Source of the DNA: an uncultured Collinsella sp.
GTDB taxonomy: Bacteria; Actinomycetota; Coriobacteriia; Coriobacteriales; Coriobacteriaceae
DNA length: 5,527 nt
Assembly (NCBI GenBank): GCA_900557505.1
Contig: USTC01000096.1
Location: forward strand, 1 to 5,527
Direction of reading: 5' to 3'
The first letter of the stretch is position 1; every line of letters begins with the position of its first letter. The position numbers and the translations under genes are program-made. The notes beneath the pieces are model-generated. The model was given only the letters and a program-made list of their open reading frames with translations, had not been told where the DNA came from and did not search any database. Shown piece after piece: positions 1 to 4,750 of the stretch.

Positions 1-198
1 GTGGTCGACCCCGAGATGTTCCTCATCGGCGGCGGCGCCTCCGCCTCGGCCGATGTCTACCTCGACAAGGTTCGCGAGCACTTTAAGCAGTACGCGCTTT
101 CTGCCTCGCGCGAGACGCCCATTAAGGTCGCTTCGCTCGGAAACGACGCCGGCATCATCGGTGCCGCCTACGTAGCCCTGCGCGCTGCCGGTAAATAG
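1..198 (+). CDS. ROK-family sugar kinase (probable glucokinase), C-terminal fragment
   Basis: This is the last 65 codons of a gene that begins before the window, so the GTG at base 1 is not a credible start; it ends at TAG 196-198. The fragment carries the C-terminal hallmarks of ROK (repressor, ORF, kinase) proteins: the glycine-rich FLIGGGAS segment at fragment residues 7-14, and the segment around residues 45-58 (ASLGNDAGIIGAAY), which closes the sugar-kinase fold. ROK glucokinases phosphorylate glucose with ATP at the 6-OH in the cytoplasm to feed glycolysis. The catalytic DxG and the zinc-binding cysteine cluster would lie upstream and cannot be seen. The LGNDAGIIGAA form favours a glucokinase over a transcriptional repressor or NagC-like member, but substrate cannot be fixed from this fragment. 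No T-rich terminator follows; the next 50 bases hold a REP-like repeat. Confidence 0.85.
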   Translation: MVDPEMFLIGGGASASADVYLDKVREHFKQYALSASRETPIKVASLGNDAGIIGAAYVALRAAGK

Positions 199-199
199 C

Positions 200-250
200 T
201 GGTGCAAGGGGGACAGGTTACATTGCACCAACATGGTGCAAAAGGGACAG
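200..250. repeat. REP-like intergenic hairpin with partial tandem copy
   Basis: TGGTGCAA (200-207) pairs perfectly with TTGCACCA (223-230) around a 15-base loop beginning GGGGGACAGG. A second copy of the left arm starts at 234: the pattern TGGTGCAA-NN-GGGACAG occurs at 200-216 and again at 234-250, a direct repeat with a 34-base offset. The middle arm can therefore pair with either neighbour. It starts two bases after the kinase stop codon and has no U-tract, so it is not a standard terminator. I infer a dispersed intergenic repeat of the REP type; no transposase is present. Confidence 0.6.
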
Positions 251-280
251 CCTTGGCCCCCGTGCCTGCGCCCCAAAATA

Positions 281-313
281 TGCCGTGGCCCTTCCGTCTG
301 CGAAGGCTCGGCA
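281..313 (+). other. Stem-loop upstream of ppaC
   Basis: TGCCG (281-285) pairs with CGGCA (309-313) and, inside it, CCTTC (290-294) pairs with GAAGG (302-306) around a 7-base loop, with a small internal loop between the stems. There is no T-run after it on the plus strand. On the minus strand it would be followed by TATTTT, so it could be a weak minus-strand terminator or simply a leader or upstream structure. Its role is unknown. Confidence 0.4.
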
Positions 314-322
314 TCGGCGTGC

Positions 323-328
323 TACCAT
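323..328 (+). promoter_or_regulatory. Candidate -10 box for ppaC
   Basis: TACCAT lies 38 bases before the ppaC start, within GCTACCATAGC. No good -35 hexamer is found 16-18 bases upstream. The call rests on position and on similar TA-rich hexamers before other genes in this window (TATACT at 3348 and 5138, TACTAT at 4714). Confidence 0.35.
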
Positions 329-355
329 AGCTACGTCCAAGTACACATATCAAGT

Positions 356-360
356 GGAGG
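356..360 (+). promoter_or_regulatory. Ribosome binding site of ppaC
   Basis: GGAGG sits six bases before the ATG at 367, which is ideal spacing and supports that start. Confidence 0.8.
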
Positions 361-366
361 ATATCC

Positions 367-1290
367 ATGGCAAACGTTCTTGTCTTTGGTCACCAGAACC
401 CCGATAACGACGCCATCATGAGCGCCGTCGTCCTGTCCCAGCTGCTCAACCAGGTTGAGTATGCCGGCAACACCTACGAGGCCTGCGCCCTTGGTCAGCT
501 TCCGGCCGAGTCCACCAAGCTGCTAGCCGACGCCGGCATTGCCGAGCCCCGCGTGATCGAGTCCGTCGAGGCCGGTCAGCTCGTCGTCCTCACCGACCAC
601 AACGAGTCTGCCCAGTCCGTCGCCGGTCTTAAGGAGGCCACGGTCTTTGGCGTCGTCGACCACCACCGCATCGGCGACTTCGAGACCGCCGGCCCGCTGC
701 ACTACATCTGCCTGCCCTGGGGCTCCAGCTGCACCATCGTCACCAAGCTCGCCGGCGTGCTCGGCGTTGAGCTTTCCGACGTTCAGGCCAAGCTGCTGCT
801 CTCGGCCATGATGACCGACACGCTCATGCTCAAGAGCCCCACCACCACCGATGTCGACCGCGCCGTCGCCGCCAAGCTCGGCGAGCAGGTGGGCGTCGAC
901 CCGGTCAAGTTTGGCATGGAGGTCTTCCTCACCCGTCCGTCCGGCTCCTTCACCGCAGCCGAGATGGTTGGCAACGACATCAAGATGTTCGAGCCCGCCG
1001 GCAAGAAGCTGCTCATCGGCCAGTACGAGACCGTCGACAAGAGCCGTGCGCTCGGTATGATCGACGAGATCCGCGAGGCCATGCGCGCCTACGCCGCCGA
1101 GAAGGGTGCTGACGGCATCGTCCTGTGCATCACCGACATCATGGAGGAGGGCTCGCAGGTCCTGCTCGAGGGCGAGACCGAGGCTGCTCAGAAGGGCCTG
1201 GGCATTGCCGACGAGCACGACGGCGTCTGGATGCCGGGCGTCCTCTCCCGTAAGAAGCAGGTCGCTGCCCCCATCATGGCCGCCTGCTAG
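367..1290 (+). CDS. ppaC: Manganese-dependent inorganic pyrophosphatase (family II, DHH)
   Basis: This cytoplasmic enzyme hydrolyses pyrophosphate to two phosphates, pulling nucleic-acid, protein and other biosynthetic reactions forward. The 307-residue product matches the usual length of family II enzymes (about 309). The metal-site motifs are all visible: GHQNPDND at residues 8-15 (His9, Asp13, Asp15), Asp77 in LTDHNE, the DHH triad at 98-100, and Asp151 in MMTDT. The C-terminal substrate-binding SRKKQ is at 294-298 (Arg295, Lys296). The N-terminal DHH domain spans roughly residues 1-185 and the DHHA2 domain about 195-307. No CBS or DRTGG insert lies between them, so this is the plain form without nucleotide regulation. 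The start has GGAGG six bases upstream, and the next residues, ANVLVFGHQNPD, match the family N-terminus. It stands alone, followed by its own terminator. Confidence 0.97.
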   Translation: MANVLVFGHQNPDNDAIMSAVVLSQLLNQVEYAGNTYEACALGQLPAESTKLLADAGIAEPRVIESVEAGQLVVLTDHNESAQSVAGLKEATVFGVVDHHRIGDFETAGPLHYICLPWGSSCTIVTKLAGVLGVELSDVQAKLLLSAMMTDTLMLKSPTTTDVDRAVAAKLGEQVGVDPVKFGMEVFLTRPSGSFTAAEMVGNDIKMFEPAGKKLLIGQYETVDKSRALGMIDEIREAMRAYAAEKGADGIVLCITDIMEEGSQVLLEGETEAAQKGLGIADEHDGVWMPGVLSRKKQVAAPIMAAC

Positions 1291-1309
1291 GTTTAGTCGA
1301 CCAAACGCC

Positions 1310-1349
1310 ACGACCGGATCGCGGACGCCCCGCGCTCCGGTCGTTTTTT
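1310..1349 (+). terminator. Intrinsic terminator of ppaC
   Basis: A nine-base stem, ACGACCGGA (1310-1318) with TCCGGTCGT (1336-1344), encloses a second stem CGCGG (1320-1324) with CCGCG (1330-1334), and runs into six T residues at 1344-1349. It starts 19 bases after the ppaC stop codon. This is a textbook Rho-independent terminator. Confidence 0.92.
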
Positions 1350-1392
1350 GTGCACGGCGTCGCGTCGTCTCTTGGACAGGCGCACCCGTGCC

Positions 1393-1413
1393 GTTGAGCA
1401 AATAATGTTCAAC
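1393..1413. promoter_or_regulatory. Inverted repeat, candidate operator or promoter region of nhaA
   Basis: GTTGAGCA (1393-1400) and TGTTCAAC (1406-1413) form an eight-base dyad with one G-T position around the AT-rich centre AATAA. It is an island of low GC in this region. TTGAGC (1394-1399) could serve as a -35 with TATGGT (1415-1420) as -10, but the 15-base spacing is short. The palindrome could be a regulator site for the nhaA promoter or a small RNA hairpin; neither can be settled by eye. Confidence 0.35.
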
Positions 1414-1436
1414 CTATGGTTCCGCTTTTCGGCCAC

Positions 1437-1464
1437 GCCTGCGTGCCTGTCGTGCAGGGTAGGC
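1437..1464 (+). other. Stem-loop in the nhaA leader
   Basis: GCCT (1437-1440) pairs with AGGC (1461-1464) and CCTG (1446-1449) with CAGG (1455-1458) around the loop TCGTG, with an asymmetric internal loop (5 and 2 bases). It lies within the untranslated region before nhaA and could be part of a structured leader. The evidence is base pairing alone. Confidence 0.35.
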
Positions 1465-1496
1465 TAGATGCAAGCGTAATACGTTAGAGCGCGGCG

Positions 1497-1557
1497 CCGC
1501 CACTTGGGCGGGCCGTGCTTTTTCAAGACGGGAGCTTTCCCGTGAAAGGAGCCGCCC
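1497..1557 (+). promoter_or_regulatory. Candidate translational switch in the nhaA leader
   Basis: Two exclusive folds can be drawn. In the closed fold, GGGCGG (1506-1511) pairs with CCGCCC (1552-1557), TTTTTC (1519-1524) with GAAAGG (1544-1549, two G-U pairs), and ACGGGA (1528-1533) with TCCCGT (1538-1543) around a GCTT loop. This buries the Shine-Dalgarno sequence AAAGGAG (1545-1551) and reaches the base before the ATG. In the open fold, CCGCC (1497-1501) captures GGCGG (1507-1511) in a hairpin with loop ACTTG, removing the basal closing stem. Lithium- and sodium-sensing riboswitch classes are known upstream of antiporter genes, including nhaA. I could not match this leader to a specific class. 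Confidence 0.4.
1545..1551 (+). promoter_or_regulatory. Ribosome binding site of nhaA
   Basis: AAAGGAG lies six bases before the ATG at 1558 and fixes that start. It is part of the possible sequestering stem described for 1497-1557. Confidence 0.85.
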
Positions 1558-2904
1558 ATGGCAGCAACTGAGCAGCTGTTCAACGTTCGTGAGCGCAAGC
1601 GTTTTGAGCGCCACGACATTTGGGAGCGCATCGCCGAGAACGGCACGATTTCCGCCGCCGTCATGGTCTTCGCCGCCATCGCCGCCGTCATTTGCGCCAA
1701 CACCGATGCTTACGAGGCCATCCACCACTTTTTGGAGACCCCGCTGTATGTGGGTCTGGGCAACCTTACGGCTGGCCTCACCGTCGAGCTTTTCGTCAAC
1801 GACTTCCTCATGGCAATCTTCTTTTTGCTGGTAGGCATTGAGCTTAAGTACGAGATGACGGTCGGCGAGCTCAAAAACCCGCGCCAGGCTATGCTTCCCA
1901 TGCTGGCAGCCGTGGGCGGCGTCGTCGTTCCCGCCTGCATCTACCTGATCTTTAACCATGCCGGCGCGCACAACGGCTGGGCCATTCCCATGGCAACCGA
2001 TATTGCCTTTGCGCTGGGCGTGCTGCCGCTTTTGGGCAACGGCGTGCGCGTGTTCTTCTCGACGCTCGCCATCGCCGACGACCTCATTTCCATCGCCGCC
2101 ATCGCCATCTTCTACGGTCAGAGCCCCAATCCGTTTTGGTTGGGCGCCGCCGTGCTTGTGACCTGCGCGCTCGTGTGGCTCAACAAGACGCAACATTACC
2201 GCCTTGCCCCGTATTCGGTACTGGGTCTGCTGCTGTGGTTCTGCATGTTCAAGAGCGGCGTACATGCCACGCTTGCTGGCGTCATCTTGGCCTTTACCAT
2301 CCCGGCCAAGTGCGGTGTTAAACTCGACAGCCTTACCGATTGGTTGGGGGAGTGCCTGCCGCTGCTCGATGACCGCTACGATGACGAGGCGCACATCCTG
2401 GGTCAGCATGACTTTACCGTCTCGACCACCAAGGTCGAGCGCGTCATGCACCGCGTGACCCCGCCGCTCATCCGCATGGAGCGTCTGATCTCCACGCCGG
2501 TCAACTTTGTGATTCTGCCGATCTTTGCGTTCGTGAACGCGCAGGTTCGCCTAGTGGGCGTGGACATGAGCACGCTGCTCACCGACCCGGTGACGCTCGG
2601 CGTGTACTTTGGCATGCTGCTGGGTAAGCCGATCGGTATCTTTGGCATGACGTTTGCCCTGGTTAAGCTTAGGGCCTGCGAGCTGCCGCGCAATGTCAAC
2701 TGGCACATGATTGCCGGTGTGGGCATTCTGGGCGGCATCGGCTTTACGATGTCGATTCTCATCAGCGGTCTTGCTTTCCCGACGGCCCAGTTTGAGGTTC
2801 TGGCTGCCAAGGCCGCCATCCTTGCCGGTTCGGTCACCGCGGCCGTGCTCGGCATGATCTACATGAGCGTGGTCTGCAAACACCCCGCGCCCAAGGACGA
2901 GTAA
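1558..2904 (+). CDS. nhaA: Na+/H+ antiporter NhaA
   Basis: This integral membrane antiporter exports Na+ (or Li+) in exchange for protons, giving pH and sodium homeostasis. Family signatures run the whole length: GIELKYE (93-99); ATDIAFALGVLPLLG (146-160) with Asp148, equivalent to E. coli Asp133; AIADD (171-175) with the ion-binding pair Asp174/Asp175, equivalent to Asp163/Asp164; SGVHATLAGVILAF (233-246); Lys357 in GKPIGIF, equivalent to Lys300; and GIGFTMSILISGLAF (394-408). About 11-12 hydrophobic segments are visible. At 448 residues it is longer than E. coli NhaA (388). The extra length is a charged N-terminus of about 25 residues and an insert at about 255-300, rich in Asp, His and Thr, between the SGVHATLAGV helix and the PIFAFVNA helix. 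The cation-related leader suggests leader control, which is an inference. Confidence 0.96.
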   Translation: MAATEQLFNVRERKRFERHDIWERIAENGTISAAVMVFAAIAAVICANTDAYEAIHHFLETPLYVGLGNLTAGLTVELFVNDFLMAIFFLLVGIELKYEMTVGELKNPRQAMLPMLAAVGGVVVPACIYLIFNHAGAHNGWAIPMATDIAFALGVLPLLGNGVRVFFSTLAIADDLISIAAIAIFYGQSPNPFWLGAAVLVTCALVWLNKTQHYRLAPYSVLGLLLWFCMFKSGVHATLAGVILAFTIPAKCGVKLDSLTDWLGECLPLLDDRYDDEAHILGQHDFTVSTTKVERVMHRVTPPLIRMERLISTPVNFVILPIFAFVNAQVRLVGVDMSTLLTDPVTLGVYFGMLLGKPIGIFGMTFALVKLRACELPRNVNWHMIAGVGILGGIGFTMSILISGLAFPTAQFEVLAAKAAILAGSVTAAVLGMIYMSVVCKHPAPKDE

Positions 2905-2921
2905 GAGCACATACAAGTTTG

Positions 2922-2959
2922 AAAACGCCGCCTGTGAACACCATCACAAGCGGCGTTTT
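2922..2959. terminator. Bidirectional terminator between nhaA and the minus-strand gene
   Basis: AAAACGCCGC (2922-2931) and GCGGCGTTTT (2950-2959) form a perfect ten-base stem. An inner TGTGA (2933-2937) with TCACA (2944-2948) extends it. The A-tract on the left and T-tract on the right let it stop transcription from both strands, which suits two convergent genes ending at 2904 and 2991. Confidence 0.9.
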
Positions 2960-2987
2960 AGTCATTGGGGACGTTCTTAAATGACTA
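2959..2987. repeat. REP-like intergenic hairpin
   Basis: TAGTCATT (2959-2966) and AATGACTA (2980-2987) pair perfectly over eight bases around the 13-base loop GGGGACGTTCTTA. The left arm overlaps the last base of the terminator T-tract, and the right arm ends three bases before the minus-strand stop codon. The loop starts with GGGGAC, as in the hairpin at 200-230, although the stems differ. I infer a dispersed repeat of the same kind rather than a second terminator, because no U-tract follows on either strand. Confidence 0.5.
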
Positions 2988-2990
2988 GGC

Positions 2991-3245
2991 TTATTCCACG
3001 GTGCCGTAGACGGCGCCCCAGCCGTGGGCGGCAAGGGCCGAGTTGAGCTGGTCGCAAAGCGATTGGCGGTCGTAGTAGCCGGGCGGCAAAAGGTTCACGA
3101 TTTCCATAAGGTCGGGCGCGAGGTCCAAGATCTCGGCCTGCACGATGAGATCCAGGCGGTCGATGGCGTGGCGGTCATAAAACAGCCCGTCGACCAGGCG
3201 CTGCAGGTCGCCGAATTCCTCGGCCTGGAACGATCCGTACTCCAT
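2991..3245 (-). CDS. Small uncharacterised protein (84 residues)
   Basis: I do not recognise this gene with confidence. The start at 3245 is chosen because AAGGAGG (complement of 3250-3256) lies four bases upstream; an ATG ten codons earlier has no such site. The protein is acidic and soluble, with no signal peptide or membrane segment. It looks mostly helical: an N-terminal Glu/Asp-rich part (1-30), an amphipathic region ILDLAPDLMEIVNLLP (39-54), then PGYYDRQSLCDQLNSAL (55-71) and a Gly/Trp-containing end (75-84). The order of a hydrophobic Asp-Leu-Ile helix, then LP..YY, then a helix starting Arg-Gln-Ser-Leu recalls the short DUF2795-type fold, but this is only a pattern impression. Codon use resembles its neighbours. 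It converges on nhaA and diverges from the aminotransferase, so it is its own transcription unit. Confidence 0.75.
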   Translation of the reverse strand: MEYGSFQAEEFGDLQRLVDGLFYDRHAIDRLDLIVQAEILDLAPDLMEIVNLLPPGYYDRQSLCDQLNSALAAHGWGAVYGTVE

Positions 3246-3249
3246 AGTG

Positions 3250-3256
3250 CCTCCTT
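3250..3256 (-). promoter_or_regulatory. Ribosome binding site of the 84-residue gene
   Basis: Read on the minus strand, AAGGAGG stands four bases before the ATG at 3245. It decides the start in favour of the shorter 84-residue form over the 94-residue one. Confidence 0.8.
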
Positions 3257-3265
3257 GGGCGCCCC

Positions 3266-3284
3266 ACGCCGGCATGCGCGGCGT
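3266..3284. other. Inverted repeat in the divergent intergenic region
   Basis: ACGCCG (3266-3271) and CGGCGT (3279-3284) are perfect inverse arms around a seven-base loop. On the minus strand it falls in the 5' leader of the 84-residue gene, just before the palindrome GGGCGCCC (3257-3264) and the Shine-Dalgarno sequence. It may be a leader hairpin or a binding site. Confidence 0.35.
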
Positions 3285-3347
3285 TTCGTAATTTATTGCG
3301 ATGGACTTAATCTATCACGGCTTCATACCCTTGCGGCGGTGGCGGTC

Positions 3348-3353
3348 TATACT
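3348..3353 (+). promoter_or_regulatory. Candidate -10 box for the aminotransferase gene
   Basis: TATACT is a strong match to the -10 consensus and lies 41 bases before the ATG at 3395. No convincing -35 is seen at the usual distance. The surrounding CTATACTT-NNN-CGAA is nearly identical to that before the tat gene at 5137-5150. Confidence 0.5.
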
Positions 3354-3380
3354 TAGACGAACTGCAACGTACCGCTTCGC

Positions 3381-3386
3381 GAAAGG
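3381..3386 (+). promoter_or_regulatory. Ribosome binding site of the aminotransferase gene
   Basis: GAAAGG stands eight bases before the ATG at 3395. The next in-frame ATG (3416) has no comparable site, so the longer form is preferred. Confidence 0.65.
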
Positions 3387-3394
3387 TCGCACCC

Positions 3395-4699
3395 ATGCAG
3401 ACGATCTACCAGAAGATGGAAACCACCGAACTCGATGCCGCCATCGAGGTGCTCAAAGCCGAGGTCGCCGAGGTCAAGGCCAAGGGCCTGGCGCTCGATA
3501 TGGCCCGCGGCAAGCCGTCGCCCTCCCAGGTGGACATCTCTCGACCCATGCTCGATATCCTCAATGCCGATGCCGATCTGCACGACGGCAACGTCGATTG
3601 TTCCAACTACGGCTGCTTTGAGGGCATTCCCTCGGCACGCAAGCTGGCAGGGGAGTTCCTGGGCTGCCCCGCTGAGCAGACACTCGTGCTGGGCTCGTCG
3701 AGCCTGCTGATCGAGCACGACATCGCCGGCATGTTCTGGCGCTGTGGCTCGTGCGGCAGCGAGCCCTGGGAGGCTTACGAGGCAGCGCACGACGGCAAGA
3801 AGGTCAAGTTCCTGTGCCCGGTTCCCGGCTACGATCGCCACTTTGGCATCACCGCCGACTTGGGCATCGAGAACGTTCCCGTCGCGATGACCGACAACGG
3901 CCCCGATATGGACGAAATCGAGCGCCTCGTTGCCGCCGACGATTCCATCAAGGGCATCTGGTGCGTGCCCAAGTATTCCAACCCCACGGGTATCACCTTT
4001 AGCGAGGACACCGTGCGCCGCCTGGTCGAGATGCACACGGCCGCGCCCGATTTCCGCATCTTCTGGGACAACGCCTACTGCGTGCACGACCTGTACGACG
4101 AGACCGACGAGCTCGCCAACATCTTTGATCTTGCCCGCGCGGCGGGCACCGAGGACCGCGTGGTGGCATTCGCCTCGACGTCCAAGATCACCTTCCCGGG
4201 TGCCGGTATCGGCTTTATCGGTGCGAGCCCCGCGGTTATCGCGGAGTTCTCCAAGCGCCTGAAGGCCGGCCTCATCAGCGCCGATAAGCTCAACCAGCTG
4301 CGTCACGTGCGCTTCCTTCCCACCATCGAGGCGGTCAAGGAGCACATGAAAAAGCATGCCGAGTTCCTGCGCCCGCGCTTTGAGGCTGTCGAGCGAAAGC
4401 TCACCGAGGGCTTGGGCGACACGGGCTGCGCCACCTGGACGCACCCCCGCGGCGGCTACTTTGTAAGCTTCGATGGTCCCGAGGGCTCGGCCCGGAAGGT
4501 CGCCGCGCTCTGCGCCGACCTGGGCGTCAAGCTCACGCCGGCTGGTGCCACCTGGCCTTATGGCAAGGATCCGCGCGACACCAACATCCGCATCGCGCCG
4601 AGCTATCCCACGGTCGAGGACCTGGAGGCCGCGCTCGATGTGCTGGTGCTGGCTGTTAAGCTCGTCGCTGCCGAGCTTGCGCGTGCCGAGCGCGCCTAA
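3395..4699 (+). CDS. Aspartate-type aminotransferase, MocR-like subgroup (class I fold, PLP-dependent)
   Basis: This cytoplasmic PLP enzyme probably interconverts aspartate and 2-oxoglutarate with oxaloacetate and glutamate. Fold-type I landmarks are clear: ARGKPSP (37-43) near the substrate pocket; Asn196 in YSNPTG (194-199); Asp225 and Tyr228 in WDNAY, which contact the PLP ring; the Schiff-base lysine Lys264 in ASTSKITFPGAGIGF (260-274); and Arg399 in NIRIAPS (397-403), which binds the substrate carboxylate. The ASTSKITF-GAG form and the 434-residue length fit the Aminotran_MocR family, whose characterised actinobacterial members (for example Corynebacterium AspT, subgroup Ic) are aspartate aminotransferases. 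There is no N-terminal GntR DNA-binding domain, so it is an enzyme and not a MocR regulator. An unusual CGSC pair (Cys117, Cys120) lies just after the SSSLL segment. Substrate is inferred from family. Confidence 0.9.
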   Translation: MQTIYQKMETTELDAAIEVLKAEVAEVKAKGLALDMARGKPSPSQVDISRPMLDILNADADLHDGNVDCSNYGCFEGIPSARKLAGEFLGCPAEQTLVLGSSSLLIEHDIAGMFWRCGSCGSEPWEAYEAAHDGKKVKFLCPVPGYDRHFGITADLGIENVPVAMTDNGPDMDEIERLVAADDSIKGIWCVPKYSNPTGITFSEDTVRRLVEMHTAAPDFRIFWDNAYCVHDLYDETDELANIFDLARAAGTEDRVVAFASTSKITFPGAGIGFIGASPAVIAEFSKRLKAGLISADKLNQLRHVRFLPTIEAVKEHMKKHAEFLRPRFEAVERKLTEGLGDTGCATWTHPRGGYFVSFDGPEGSARKVAALCADLGVKLTPAGATWPYGKDPRDTNIRIAPSYPTVEDLEAALDVLVLAVKLVAAELARAERA

Positions 4700-4713
4700 C
4701 GCGCGGCTTCCCG

Positions 4714-4719
4714 TACTAT
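4714..4719 (+). promoter_or_regulatory. Candidate -10 box for the STAS gene
   Basis: TACTAT lies in the 51-base gap, 37 bases before the ATG at 4751, without a recognisable -35. The STAS gene could equally be co-transcribed with the aminotransferase, since no terminator separates them. Confidence 0.3.
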
Positions 4720-4737
4720 CCGCACTTTCGATACGTA

Positions 4738-4743
4738 AAGGAG
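4738..4743 (+). promoter_or_regulatory. Ribosome binding site of the STAS gene
   Basis: AAGGAG stands seven bases before the ATG at 4751 and supports that start. Confidence 0.8.
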
Positions 4744-4750
4744 CGTATAC

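Noticed and set aside
1..198. Treating GTG at base 1 as a true start of a 65-residue protein
   Set aside because: The product is only the C-terminal part of a ROK kinase, so the gene must begin upstream of the window.
523..1401. 292-codon open frame on the minus strand opposite ppaC
   Set aside because: It is a shadow of ppaC, with a composition of repeated Gly-Leu-Asp-Ala typical of antisense reading and no credible start. It also runs through the ppaC terminator.
1414..2451. 345-codon open frame on the minus strand opposite nhaA
   Set aside because: It is antisense to the unambiguous NhaA frame and has low-complexity Gly/Asp/His/Arg composition without recognisable motifs.
3024..3356. 110-codon plus-strand frame across the minus-strand small gene
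   Set aside because: The minus-strand frame has the strong ribosome site, matched stop and terminator context. The plus-strand frame has none and crosses the divergent promoter region.
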